A stretch of 64,000 nucleotides of DNA from an uncultured bacterium (GTDB lineage Bacteria > DRYD01), in NCBI GenBank assembly GCA_937139605.1, contig CAKZQG010000026.1, forward strand, positions 1 through 64,000, written 5' to 3'. Positions 54,039 through 63,355 of the stretch are shown here, one piece after another. Numbering within the stretch: position 1 is the first letter of the stretch; the number at the start of each line of letters is the position of its first letter. Both the position numbers and the translations under genes were made by a program. The notes under the pieces were generated by a model. The model ran no database searches, was not told where the DNA came from, and saw only the letters and a list, made by a program, of their open reading frames with translations.

Positions 54039-55164
54039 AGCTTGTATTTTTATTGAGGGTTTCTTTTATGAAGTTTATTATTTGGTTATTTAAATTTTCT
54101 GCATTTAAATTAATGTATGGTATATTATAATCTCTAGATATTCCTTCTATTTTTATAGAATTGGAGATAGCTAAAACTGGGATATTAAAAACCTTTGCTA
54201 AAAGTACTCCATGTAATCTATTTGATATTATTATTAAAGATTCTTTTATATATTTTAAAGTAGCTATTATATTTCCATAACCTGGATAATATAAATTAAA
54301 GTTTTTGTAGGTTAATAAAATAGAGTTATATAAATCTTGTTTTTCTTTAAAATTTTCATTAAAATCTTCGTTATTTTCTAAGTAATTAAATATATCACTT
54401 AGTTTTTCTAAATCTTGTTCCATAAATACAATAATAGATATTTCAAAATCTTTATAATCTTTTATAAGTGATACTATTAGTTTTTTTAGATTAAAAATAT
54501 TTGGATGCTCTATGATTTTATTGTCTTTTTTAATATAAGATGGTCTTAGAATAAATAATAATCTCTGTTTTTTTTCATTTGAATATACTTTGTCTTTTAT
54601 ATCAAAAAAAGGGGATAGGACAAAATCTTCTCGTTTATAAAATTTATTAACGAAATTTGGATAATTATTTATTAAATATTCATAAGATATACTATCTCTT
54701 ACAGATATGGAGTATGCCCAATTTATTATGTAATTAAATAGATATTTAGATAATTTTGAATTAATTGGTCCAATACTGTTTCTATCTATAATTAAATGTC
54801 TTTTATTAAATTTGGATAAAAAACAACTGAAAAAGTAATAAAAGAAGCTTTTAAAACTTGTTTCATCTTGAAAAATTCCGCCTCCTCCAAAAACTAATCC
54901 ATCTGAATACCTAATAGCTTGAGCTATTGAGTTTATATCCCATCTATTATATATTGGGATACTTTTAAATTCAAAATCTTTTAGCATTTTTTCTAAATAC
55001 GGATGTTTATTTGCTATTATTCTAATATCTAATGAATATCCTTTATGATATTCATTTAAAGCAGAAAGTAATAACAAATCATCCCCTAAATTCCCAAAAC
55101 CATAATATCCAGTTAAAGCTATTGAATTCAAATTTTCCGGAAAATTCTTTGGTAATATACTCAT
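54022..55164 (-). CDS. csaB: CsaB-like polysaccharide pyruvyl transferase
   Basis: CsaB adds pyruvate to a cell-wall polysaccharide so that S-layer proteins can attach. The 380-residue protein has the glycosyltransferase-B-like start ALTGYYGFGNLGDDLLLLSA (about 13-32), DGLVFGGGGIFQDETSF (about 90-106), and RDSISYEYL. The C-terminal ISNRLHGVLLAKVFNIPVLA holds the conserved SxRLHG motif. Length is normal. Pyruvylated surface polymers fit an envelope with an S-layer, although no SLH protein is seen here. The 331-residue gene follows with a 17-bp overlap. Confidence 0.9.
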   Translation of the reverse strand: MSILPKNFPENLNSIALTGYYGFGNLGDDLLLLSALNEYHKGYSLDIRIIANKHPYLEKMLKDFEFKSIPIYNRWDINSIAQAIRYSDGLVFGGGGIFQDETSFKSFFYYFFSCFLSKFNKRHLIIDRNSIGPINSKLSKYLFNYIINWAYSISVRDSISYEYLINNYPNFVNKFYKREDFVLSPFFDIKDKVYSNEKKQRLLFILRPSYIKKDNKIIEHPNIFNLKKLIVSLIKDYKDFEISIIVFMEQDLEKLSDIFNYLENNEDFNENFKEKQDLYNSILLTYKNFNLYYPGYGNIIATLKYIKESLIIISNRLHGVLLAKVFNIPVLAISNSIKIEGISRDYNIPYINLNAENLNNQIINFIKETLNKNTSYDNKT

Positions 55165-55289
55165 ATATTATATAATTTTATAAACTTTTTATATTAACCT
55201 TTGTTTTTATAAATAGTATTTAATAAAGGATTAATATTTAAAGGATAGAAAATAAAAAATAGGAAGTTATTTCTAAAGGAGGATAAACT

Positions 55290-55547
55290 ATGTTAAGAAT
55301 AAGACTATCAAGGTATGGGCATAAACATAACCCGCATTATAAAATAGTAGTAGCAGATGCCAAAAGTCCAAGAGATGGAAAATATATTGAAAAAATAGGA
55401 TATTATAATCCCAGAATGAATCCAAAACTCTTAGAAATAAACTTAGAAAAATTTAAATATTGGGTAGAAAAAGGAGCTCAACCAACTGAAACCGTTAAAA
55501 AACTAATCCAACGATATCAAGATAAACTACTAAATAAAACTAAATAA
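55290..55547 (+). CDS. rpsP: 30S ribosomal protein S16
   Basis: S16 is a small-subunit assembly protein. The 85-residue protein is full length, with MLRIRLSRYGHKHNPHYKIV, VADAKSPRDGKYIEKIGYYNP and the WVEKGAQPTETVKKLI end, all universal. AAAGGAGGA lies eight bases before the ATG. It starts a rightward cluster with the KH-like gene, trmFO and the TsaC gene; rimM and trmD, common neighbours, are missing. Confidence 0.98.
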   Translation: MLRIRLSRYGHKHNPHYKIVVADAKSPRDGKYIEKIGYYNPRMNPKLLEINLEKFKYWVEKGAQPTETVKKLIQRYQDKLLNKTK

Positions 55548-55707
55548 TTATTTATTTTTTGTTTATACTTTTTATTTTTAATTTCATAAAACTAGATATT
55601 GATAATAATTTTTTTATAATAGTATAGTAAAGTGTAATTTTAGTATCAATTTATCAATTTTAAAATTTAGAATTTTAATTTTTTAAATTATTATTTGGGG
55701 GGATATT

Positions 55708-56034
55708 ATGGAAAATAAAACTAATCCAGTAAATTCTCAAAATCAAAATTATACTAAAAATTCACAAAATTTACAAAATAATGATAATACCCAAAATCCA
55801 AGTGCTAAAAATATTTTAGCTTATTTATTGTCTAATATTTCATCTAATTATGAAATCATAGAAAATAATACTAATAAAATTATAAAATTAAAGGTTTTAT
55901 TAAATAAGAATGATTATAATTTTTTATTAAAGAATAAGGTGTTGTTAGCGAGTATAAAAACAATTACAATGAGCTATGGCGCTAAATTAAATAAAAAAAT
56001 CCTAATAGATTTAGTCCTTAAAAAAAATAAATAA
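55708..56034 (+). CDS. KhpA-like KH-domain protein with a degenerate GxxG loop
   Basis: KhpA is a small RNA-binding protein that usually follows rpsP. The first 35 residues are an Asn/Gln-rich tail absent from ordinary KhpA. Residues about 38-108 follow the KhpA pattern: AKNILAYLLSNI, then IIKLKVLLNKNDYNFLLKNK, then LASIKTITMSYGAKLNKK and ILIDLVL. The GxxG loop that grips RNA appears as LKNK, without glycine. A GGGGGG Shine-Dalgarno precedes the ATG. Position after rpsP supports the call; RNA binding may be altered. Confidence 0.65.
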   Translation: MENKTNPVNSQNQNYTKNSQNLQNNDNTQNPSAKNILAYLLSNISSNYEIIENNTNKIIKLKVLLNKNDYNFLLKNKVLLASIKTITMSYGAKLNKKILIDLVLKKNK

Positions 56035-56074
56035 AAAATTAAAAAAATAAATAGTTAAAAATTGTTAGTAATTT

Positions 56075-57385
56075 ATGGAAGTAGTAGTAGTTGGTGCAGG
56101 GTTAGCTGGTTCTGAAGCAGCATATTATTTACTTAAAAAAGGAATTGATGTTATACTTTATGAAATGAAACCTGTTAAATTTTCCCCAGCTCATAAAAAC
56201 CCTAATTTTGCAGAATTAGTTTGTAGCAATACTTTTGGTAGTATGGAATTAACTAATGCATCTGGATTACTTAAAAAAGAAATGGAATTACTTGATTCAA
56301 TTGTAATGAAAGCTGCTAAAGAGTCTTATGTACCTGCTGGTAAAGCCTTAGCTGTTGATAGAAACCTGTTTTCTAAAATTATTACTGATACCTTGAAATC
56401 TTTTAAAAATTTAAAAGTAATAAATGAAGAATTTTATAATATAGAGGAGTTTGTAAATAATAAAAAACCAATAATAATAGCTACAGGACCATTAACATCT
56501 GAAAAGTTATTCCAAAATCTTAAAAAAATAATAAAAAAAGATTATCTATATTTTTTTGATGCTATTTCCCCTATAGTTGATGCTAATAGTATAGATTATA
56601 CTAAAGGTTTTTGGGGAGCTCGATATCAACCAGATTCTAATGACTACTTTAATTGTACCCTCTCTAAAGAAGAATATGATTTATTTTATAATGAATTGAT
56701 TAAGGCTCAAACAGTTGAGTTTAAAGAATTTGAAAAAGATATATACTTTGAAGGTTGCTTACCTATTGAAGAAATGGCTAAAAGAGGATATAAAACTTTA
56801 CTTTATGGTCCAATGAAACCTGTTGGATTAAAAAATAATAATATAAAACCATATGCAGTCGTTCAACTGAGAAAAGAAAATAAAGAAGGAACAATGTTAT
56901 CTTTAGTTGGATTTCAAACTAAAATGAAGTATCCAGAACAAGATAGGGTTTTTAGATTAATCCCTGCTTTAAAAAATGCAGAATTCCTAAGGTATGGTTC
57001 TATTCATAAGAATATTTTTATTCAATCTAATTATGTTTTAAGTAAATATTTAAATTTAAGGGGATATGATAATATATTTTTAGCGGGACAATTAATAGGG
57101 GTAGAAGGGTATTTAATATCTGCAGCTACAGGGATAGTCGCCGCTATTAACGCATTTAATTTTATTAATAATAAAAAATTTATTGAATTCCCTACAAATA
57201 CAATTATTGGAGCAATTATTAACTATATTACTACTAAAGAAGGAGAACTCCAACCCATTAACCCTGTTTGGAATATCATCCCAGATTATAATAACATTCA
57301 AAACTTACCAAAAGAACAAAAAAGAACAATAATAGCTAATAAATCATTGGAATCAATTAAAAATGATTTACTAAAATATATATAA
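56075..57385 (+). CDS. trmFO: FAD/folate-dependent tRNA (uracil-54-C5)-methyltransferase TrmFO
   Basis: TrmFO makes ribothymidine at position 54 of tRNA, using methylene-THF and FADH2. The 436-residue protein has the Rossmann start VVVVGAGLAGSEAAYYLL, YEMKPVKFSPAHKN, AELVCSNTFGSMELTNASG with the catalytic Cys, GKALAVDRNLF, and RYGSIHKNIFIQSN toward the end. Length is standard. It is 40 bp downstream of the KH-like gene and 16 bp upstream of the TsaC gene. Confidence 0.97.
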   Translation: MEVVVVGAGLAGSEAAYYLLKKGIDVILYEMKPVKFSPAHKNPNFAELVCSNTFGSMELTNASGLLKKEMELLDSIVMKAAKESYVPAGKALAVDRNLFSKIITDTLKSFKNLKVINEEFYNIEEFVNNKKPIIIATGPLTSEKLFQNLKKIIKKDYLYFFDAISPIVDANSIDYTKGFWGARYQPDSNDYFNCTLSKEEYDLFYNELIKAQTVEFKEFEKDIYFEGCLPIEEMAKRGYKTLLYGPMKPVGLKNNNIKPYAVVQLRKENKEGTMLSLVGFQTKMKYPEQDRVFRLIPALKNAEFLRYGSIHKNIFIQSNYVLSKYLNLRGYDNIFLAGQLIGVEGYLISAATGIVAAINAFNFINNKKFIEFPTNTIIGAIINYITTKEGELQPINPVWNIIPDYNNIQNLPKEQKRTIIANKSLESIKNDLLKYI

Positions 57386-57401
57386 TAGATATTTTTTATT
57401 T

Positions 57402-58439
57402 ATGGCATTATATTTAAATGGATTTAAAGAAGAAAATATAATATTAGCTTCAAAGTATATAAGGGATGGTAAGTTAGTTGCGTTTCCTACCGAAACTGTT
57501 TATGGGTTAGGTGCTAATGCTTTAGACAAAATTGCTGTTGCTAAGATATTTGAAGTTAAAAATAGACCTAATTTTGATCCCCTAATAGTTCATATATCTA
57601 ATAAAGAAGATATTTATAAGTATGTGGAATCTGTTAATGATGATGTATATAAATTAATTCAAGTTTTCTGGCCAGGACCTTTAACTTTAGTTTTAAAAAA
57701 GAAAAACATTATCCCTGATATAGTTACTGCAGGTTTAGATACTGTAGCAATAAGGATGCCAAGTAATCCTATTGCTTTAAAATTAATAAAATATAGTGAA
57801 TTACCTATAGCTGCGCCGAGTGCTAATCCATTTAATTATTTATCCCCCACTACTGCTAATGCAGTACTTGAATCAATCGGTGATAAAATAGATGTAATTT
57901 TAGATGGTGGGAAAACTCAATTCGGATTAGAATCTACTATTATAACAATTAATGAAGAAAATCAAATAATATTACTTCGACCTGGCGCCTTAGAAATCGA
58001 AAAAATTGAGAAACTACTTAATAAAAAAGTTATGCTCTATTCTAATGATAAAATCCTAAGTCCTGGCCAAACTAAACACCATTATCAACCTCATAAAAAA
58101 CTTTTTATCATTAAAAACTACAAACAATCTAATGCTAATAAACTAATAAAAAAAATTGAGAAACAATTTGATATAAATAAAATTTATTTTCTCCTAACCT
58201 TTAAAAACATAGAATTAGAACAATATAAGGATATCCATAAACTGAATTTTACTATAGATTACTTATCTAAGGATGATAATTATTATGAGATAGCGTCTAA
58301 TTTATTTGAAAAATTATATATAGCAGATAAAAGTGATAAAGAAATAATTTTGGTAAATGAAGTAGCTAAGGAATCCTTAGGGTTAGCTATAATGAATAGA
58401 TTAGAAAAAGCAGCAACTGATTACATATTTTTAGATTAA
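57402..58439 (+). CDS. sua5: Threonylcarbamoyl-AMP synthase (TsaC/Sua5 family)
   Basis: Sua5 makes threonylcarbamoyl-AMP for the t6A37 tRNA modification, the base that MtaB (19416-20846) then methylthiolates. The 345-residue protein has the YrdC domain: FPTETVYGLGANAL, KNRPNFDPLIVHIS, WPGPLTLVLKKK and VAIRMPSNPIALKLI. A C-terminal Sua5 domain of about 140 residues follows, after the linker SPGQTKHHYQPHKK. The extra domain distinguishes Sua5 from short TsaC. Last gene of the rightward cluster. Confidence 0.95.
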   Translation: MALYLNGFKEENIILASKYIRDGKLVAFPTETVYGLGANALDKIAVAKIFEVKNRPNFDPLIVHISNKEDIYKYVESVNDDVYKLIQVFWPGPLTLVLKKKNIIPDIVTAGLDTVAIRMPSNPIALKLIKYSELPIAAPSANPFNYLSPTTANAVLESIGDKIDVILDGGKTQFGLESTIITINEENQIILLRPGALEIEKIEKLLNKKVMLYSNDKILSPGQTKHHYQPHKKLFIIKNYKQSNANKLIKKIEKQFDINKIYFLLTFKNIELEQYKDIHKLNFTIDYLSKDDNYYEIASNLFEKLYIADKSDKEIILVNEVAKESLGLAIMNRLEKAATDYIFLD

Positions 58440-58469
58440 TTTTTATTTTTTATATAAATAAGTTTTTAA

Positions 58470-60623
58470 TTAACTAACTAAATTAGATAAGAGATATATT
58501 AATTGGTTTAAAGGCATTGGTTTAGCAAAAAGGAAACCCTGTACATAATCACAATTAATTGATTTTAGGAATTCCAATTGTTTTAAAGTTTCTACTCCTT
58601 CCCCTAAAACTTTTAATCCCAAAGAATGTGAAATATCTACTATTATTTTTATTAATTGCTCATCTTTATAATTTATCCCTATATTTTTAATAAATGATCT
58701 ATCTATTTTTACTATATTAACATTTAGATTAACTAAATAACTTAAAGAAGAGTATCCGCTACCAAAGTCATCTATGCAAATTAAAACCCCTTTGCTATTT
58801 AATTCTGATAAAATCTCATTGTACTTTTCAAAGTTCTTTATTAATAGATTCTCAGTTATTTCAATGGCAATATTATTAAAATTAAAATTATAAGAATTAA
58901 CTATATTAAGTAAGTCTTCTTTAAAATAAGGATTTTCAAATTCCTTAGGTGATATATTAAAAAATATCCTAAAATTATTATTACTAAAAATTTCTTTTAT
59001 TTTGATAAAATCATTTATCCCGTTTTTTAATACGATTTTCCCTATTTCAATTATTAAATTAGTTTCTTCAGCTAATGGGATAAAATCTAAAGGTGGAATA
59101 AATTTATTATCTTTATCTATCCATCTAATTAAAGATTCAAAACCTACTACTGAATCAAACGGAATATTTATTAAATCTTTAGTAATATCTAATTCATTAA
59201 TATTAATTTTATTTAAATTAATAATTGGCTGGTAATAATTAATAAACTCATTATTTTTAATAGCTTCGTTTATTTTTTTTAACATTGATAATCGTTTTTC
59301 TAATTTATTGGTTATTTCTTGGGAATAGAAACTAAAGGTGTTTTTACCTAATTCTTTGGATTTATACAGCGCCATATCTGCAAATTTTATAAGTTCATCT
59401 AATTTTGTACTATCATCAGGATAAATGGATATCCCCATACTAAATGACACTTTTATAATATCTATCCCTAATTTATTTTTTATATAGCTTGGGATAGTTT
59501 CTATAGCTTTATTTAATTTATTTATTATTATATTTATATCTTCCAATTTAGCTATATCATCTAATATTATAATGAACTCATCTCCACCTATTCTTCCAAC
59601 AATATCACCTGGCCTTAAGGAATACTTTATACTCTCTGCTATTGCCAATAATACATTATCTCCAACTTCATGCCCATAACTATCATTTATATCTTTGAAG
59701 TTATCTACATCTAAAAAAATAATAGCTACTTTTCTGTTGTGTCTGCTCGCTTGGATTAATAGCTGATGTAACTGCTCAAAAAGATATTTCCTATTAGGTA
59801 ATCCCGTTAGTACATCATGTAATGCCAAAAACCTTAATTTCTCTTCATTTTCTTTCTTATTCGTTATATCATCTATAACTATTAAAACTTGATTATTATC
59901 AACTTTTGAGAAAGCAAATACAAAATATTTGGTTTTATTTAATATATTTAATTTTAACTCCAATTCTTCTATAGTTCCTAATTGCTTAGTTCTATCAATA
60001 AAGTAAAAAATCTTATTAAGTATTTCTTGTGGAAAAATCTCTTTTAAAGATTTATTGACTTCTACACCTAAGTATGAACAAATTTCTTTTTCTGTTATTG
60101 CCGTAGGTTTATATTCTATTATTTTATAATTATTAGTATCAATTAATAAGATCCCTTGGGGAATTGATTGATATATATTGTTTATAAGCTTAGTACATTC
60201 TAATATTTTTTCTTCTTGTTCTTTTTCTTCAGTTATGTTAAATAGTAAAGAAAATATATATTCATTATAGTATGTGTTATAGTCCCTTACCCATAAATAT
60301 TTACCGTTTTTATGACGTATTCTGTAAGTTAAAATATTATTTAAATTTAATATATTTGAAGTTCTATATTCTTCTATAATTTTTGCTCTATCATTAATAT
60401 GGATATTTCTTATAAACCAGTTGGTATCTTCTAATACTTCTTGTGGAGTATACCCCAAAATATCTTCTACTTTATTAGATATAGATATTACTTTGTAAGT
60501 ATCTTTTTCAAATTGTATGAAAACAGCATTTATTGAACTTATAAAACAAACTAAATTTTTATATAAAACATTTTCTTCTTTAGGAAAAATGCATTTATCT
60601 ATAATATTTTCATTATTATCCAT
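58470..60623 (-). CDS. PAS-PAS-GGDEF-EAL cyclic-di-GMP signalling protein
   Basis: The 717-residue protein has a PAS domain (about 25-140, with DILGYTPQEVLEDTNWF and GKYLWVRDY), a second weaker PAS (about 145-255), GGDEF (about 265-430) and EAL (about 455-717). The diguanylate cyclase motif GRIGGDEFIIIL (343-354) is intact, and RPGD (337-340) is a proper inhibitory I-site. The phosphodiesterase domain has ESL (496-498) instead of EAL, but NISPKEF, EITENLL, CIDDFGSGYSSLSYL and KIDRSFI keep the metal and catalytic residues, so it may be active. No membrane segment. Both activities in one chain usually means regulation by the sensor. Confidence 0.95.
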   Translation of the reverse strand: MDNNENIIDKCIFPKEENVLYKNLVCFISSINAVFIQFEKDTYKVISISNKVEDILGYTPQEVLEDTNWFIRNIHINDRAKIIEEYRTSNILNLNNILTYRIRHKNGKYLWVRDYNTYYNEYIFSLLFNITEEKEQEEKILECTKLINNIYQSIPQGILLIDTNNYKIIEYKPTAITEKEICSYLGVEVNKSLKEIFPQEILNKIFYFIDRTKQLGTIEELELKLNILNKTKYFVFAFSKVDNNQVLIVIDDITNKKENEEKLRFLALHDVLTGLPNRKYLFEQLHQLLIQASRHNRKVAIIFLDVDNFKDINDSYGHEVGDNVLLAIAESIKYSLRPGDIVGRIGGDEFIIILDDIAKLEDINIIINKLNKAIETIPSYIKNKLGIDIIKVSFSMGISIYPDDSTKLDELIKFADMALYKSKELGKNTFSFYSQEITNKLEKRLSMLKKINEAIKNNEFINYYQPIINLNKININELDITKDLINIPFDSVVGFESLIRWIDKDNKFIPPLDFIPLAEETNLIIEIGKIVLKNGINDFIKIKEIFSNNNFRIFFNISPKEFENPYFKEDLLNIVNSYNFNFNNIAIEITENLLIKNFEKYNEILSELNSKGVLICIDDFGSGYSSLSYLVNLNVNIVKIDRSFIKNIGINYKDEQLIKIIVDISHSLGLKVLGEGVETLKQLEFLKSINCDYVQGFLFAKPMPLNQLIYLLSNLVS

Positions 60624-60668
60624 AATAAAAATCCTTTTATTGAATTAATTATTTATTAAGTTAAAAAA

Positions 60669-61415
60669 TTAAGAATAATAGAATAAGCTATCCCAGGTTC
60701 TTAAGCGCTTGTTTTTTTCTAATAAAAATTTAGGCATATCATATCTTCTGGTTTTAGAAACTTCTTTATTTTTCATAAATAAAGCTCCTGTAGGACATAC
60801 CATTACACATTTCCCACAGTTAATACAAGTCTTAGATTCTCCCCAATTATCATTTAAATCTATGGTTATTCTTAAATTATTTGAACGGTTCCTTATATCT
60901 AAGGTGTGAGGACCTGCATATTCGTGACATATCCTAACACACCTGAAACATAATATACATCTATTATGATCTAATACATATAATTTATGACTATAATCTA
61001 CTTCCATATCTTGATAATAATAATCAATGTAATTATTAGGGATTTCAAAGATTTTGTATTTCCAGTTTTGTAAATCACAGTAGTTATTAGCGACACAGAC
61101 ATTACAAGGGTGTGGGCGCTCCCCAAATAAAAACTCCGTTAAATATTTCCTATAAACCCTTAACTTTTCATTATCTGTTGTTATTTCCATCCCATCTGAT
61201 ACTTTAGTTATACAAGAGGAAACAGGCCTAGAATAACCTTTAACTTCTACAATACACATCCTACATGCACCTATCGGAGTTAATCCATCTAAATGACAAG
61301 CAGTAGGAATATATTTATTATTTTCTTTTGCTATTTCATATATAGTTTTGTTTTTATCATTTTCAGATAATATGATTTCCTTGTTATCTAAAATTATTTT
61401 CATATAAAACAACAC
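60669..61415 (-). CDS. hoxU: HoxU-like diaphorase subunit (NAD-linked [NiFe] hydrogenase / NuoG-like)
   Basis: HoxU links a hydrogenase to the NAD-reducing module through iron-sulfur clusters. The 248-residue protein has an N-terminal [2Fe-2S] domain (CHLDGLTPIGACRMC then CITK), the NuoG-type region FGERPHPCNVCVANNYCDLQ, and two [4Fe-4S] motifs, CILCFRCVRICHEY and CINCGKCVMVCPTGA. Length matches HoxU exactly. No hoxE, F, Y or H is in the window, so the gene is either separated from partners or serves another electron-transfer complex. A second start two residues in (MKIIL) is possible. A structured 5' element lies at 61420-61504. Confidence 0.88.
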   Translation of the reverse strand: MLFYMKIILDNKEIILSENDKNKTIYEIAKENNKYIPTACHLDGLTPIGACRMCIVEVKGYSRPVSSCITKVSDGMEITTDNEKLRVYRKYLTEFLFGERPHPCNVCVANNYCDLQNWKYKIFEIPNNYIDYYYQDMEVDYSHKLYVLDHNRCILCFRCVRICHEYAGPHTLDIRNRSNNLRITIDLNDNWGESKTCINCGKCVMVCPTGALFMKNKEVSKTRRYDMPKFLLEKNKRLRTWDSLFYYS

Positions 61416-61419
61416 TAGC

Positions 61420-61504
61420 GCAGACCTATTTGTATTCCGCCATGCTATATTAGGTTAGCCTTATAGTCTGCAGGCGGTTATTAGGCTAACCTTTTACCAA
61501 GCAT
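61420..61504 (-). ncRNA. Structured element upstream of hoxU, candidate leader RNA
   Basis: In an AT-rich gap, AGGTTAGCCT (61452-61461) and AGGCTAACCT (61483-61492) form a 10-bp stem, enclosed by ATGCT/AGCAT (61442-61446, 61500-61504). The loop carries GTCTGC (61466-61471) and GGCGG (61473-61477), complementary to GCAGAC (61420-61425) and CCGCC (61437-61441) outside the stem. That points to a pseudoknot or alternative pairing, as in riboswitch-type leaders. It ends five bases before the hoxU start codon. No known class was recognised. The rest of the gap to 61722 is AT-rich and empty. Confidence 0.45.
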
Positions 61505-61722
61505 AAAAATTAATCTATTCTCATTCAAAAAAATACCTTAACAACTATTTAAAAGTATCTTATCTTTAAAAAGTATATTAACTACTCTTTGTTAATTTTT
61601 ATTATTTATTTTTTATAGTTTTTTTTTATATTGGTATAGTTATTCTTTATATTTTTTTTTATAGTTTTCGTTAATTGTTTTAACTCTCCTTATTATTCTA
61701 TTATAAAAAATAATTAAATATC

Positions 61723-62268
61723 CTATTGTTTTAAAAGTTTAAAAAATTTTTTTTGGAATTTTTCTATTTTAGGGGAGATAACAAATATACAATATGGATT
61801 TTGGGGATTATTTTTGTAATAATTATGATGATAATCTTCTGCTGGATAAAACTCTGTAAATTGTTTTAATTCTGTTGTTATTTCTTTATTTTCATAATTT
61901 TTATAAAACTCTTTACTTGGTAAGCTTTTAATATAGTTTGTTATAATTTCTTTTTGATTTTCGTTATGATAGAGGATTATCGAGCGATATTGAGAACCTA
62001 CGTCATTACCTTGTCTATTTAAGGTAGTAGGATCATGAATAAAAAAGAATATATCTAATATAGTTTCTAAAGAAATAATGTTTGAATCATAGTGTATATC
62101 AACGACTTCTGCATGGCCTGTGGTATCAGAGCATACTTGTTCATAAGTAGGGTTTTTAGTATATCCGCCAGCATAACCGGGAACAACTTTAATAATCCCA
62201 TTAATATTAGAAAAAACAGCTTCTAAGCACCAAAAGCAACCGCCACCTAACGTTATCCTCTCTATCAT
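61723..62268 (-). CDS. msrA: Peptide-methionine (S)-S-oxide reductase MsrA
   Basis: MsrA repairs oxidised methionine. The 181-residue protein has the catalytic [11 protein letters not shown] (about 8-18), [20 protein letters not shown] with [28 protein letters not shown] split by the usual loop, and [13 protein letters not shown]. Only one active-site Cys context is present, and the C-terminal resolving cysteines are not obvious. No MsrB domain is fused. Length is normal. Confidence 0.97.
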   Translation of the reverse strand: MIERITLGGGCFWCLEAVFSNINGIIKVVPGYAGGYTKNPTYEQVCSDTTGHAEVVDIHYDSNIISLETILDIFFFIHDPTTLNRQGNDVGSQYRSIILYHNENQKEIITNYIKSLPSKEFYKNYENKEITTELKQFTEFYPAEDYHHNYYKNNPQNPYCIFVISPKIEKFQKKFFKLLKQ

Positions 62269-62292
62269 AAATTAACCACCACATTACTTTAC

Positions 62293-63321
62293 TTAAAAAT
62301 TTAATTGCTTTTTAAAAAAATATAAATCAATTTTTGTTTTGTTTAAAGTTAGTTTATAACTTTTAAAATCTATTAAAGAATTATCTATGTAAAAATTATT
62401 AAAGATGTTATTAGAGTTAGCTAAACTCGTGTTTTTATAGTTTATATTTACGAAAATTGAAGTAATATAATATCCTGAAATGTTATCTATAAAATCTACT
62501 TTTAGTAAAACATTATCAATTGAATTTTTGATTATGGATAAATCTGTAATTTTATTAGGGAATCTTAAAACAAAATATTTTGAGATTTTTAGATTATCAT
62601 CTATGAAAGTTACTAATATGCTATTAGAGTTATACATTTTAAAATCAAAATTTAATTTAGTATCTAAGAAATCTCTATAATTGTTTTTATCTATTATACT
62701 TAGAACTATAAATCCATTGAAATTAGGATCGGAATATTTAGCAAAATAAAATGGGTAATCAAGACTAGAAGTCCCAAAAATAATAGAATTTTTTATATCC
62801 TCTTTATCAAATATCCCTAAAAATAAATCAGTATTAAAAAAATAATTAATTATTCCAATTAATCCAAACTCTTTTTCTAGTTCATTATAAAATGAAATAA
62901 CATCAATTAAAAAATAACTATAAAATGATTTAAAATAAAAAGAATCTGTTATATCTATTTTATCTCTTTTATCTTCAAAATAATTAACTAACACAGAGTA
63001 ATTATTGGAAAAGTCAAAAATATTAGAAAATAAAATATAGTTATTATCTATAGAATCTATATATACTCCTTGTGAATAGTTAAAATTATTAGTTGTAAAA
63101 AGAATTGGATTATCTGTAAATAGATTTTTAGATATAAAAAGTTTATTTTCTATTGAACCTGTATAAAAAGATTCAAAAGTATAAGTTATATTAATTTTTC
63201 TATAGATATTTTCTAGGTAATTATTGGCTTTAATTTTTATAAAAAATAAATTCAAAATTATAATAAAAATAAAGATTTTTATTATAATTTGTTTTTTTTG
63301 TTTTTTTATTAGTTTTTTCAT
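62293..63321 (-). CDS. Hypothetical exported or membrane-anchored protein, 342 aa
   Basis: I do not recognise this protein. The N-terminus is basic and then hydrophobic (KKQKKQIIIKIFIFIIILNL, about 6-25), a signal peptide or anchor. The rest is rich in Asn, Phe, Tyr and Ile with alternating strands, for example NKLFISKNLFTDNPILFTTN, which suggests an extracytoplasmic beta-rich protein. No cysteine pair or lipobox stands out. It lies between msrA and kup in the same direction. Confidence 0.6.
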   Translation of the reverse strand: MKKLIKKQKKQIIIKIFIFIIILNLFFIKIKANNYLENIYRKINITYTFESFYTGSIENKLFISKNLFTDNPILFTTNNFNYSQGVYIDSIDNNYILFSNIFDFSNNYSVLVNYFEDKRDKIDITDSFYFKSFYSYFLIDVISFYNELEKEFGLIGIINYFFNTDLFLGIFDKEDIKNSIIFGTSSLDYPFYFAKYSDPNFNGFIVLSIIDKNNYRDFLDTKLNFDFKMYNSNSILVTFIDDNLKISKYFVLRFPNKITDLSIIKNSIDNVLLKVDFIDNISGYYITSIFVNINYKNTSLANSNNIFNNFYIDNSLIDFKSYKLTLNKTKIDLYFFKKQLNF

Positions 63322-63355
63322 TATTTTTGTTTTTGATTATTTTTATATATTGTTT

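Noticed and set aside
61452-61492. Integron attC site
   Set aside because: The stem sequences look superficially similar to R boxes, but their order and orientation are reversed and no cassette context exists.
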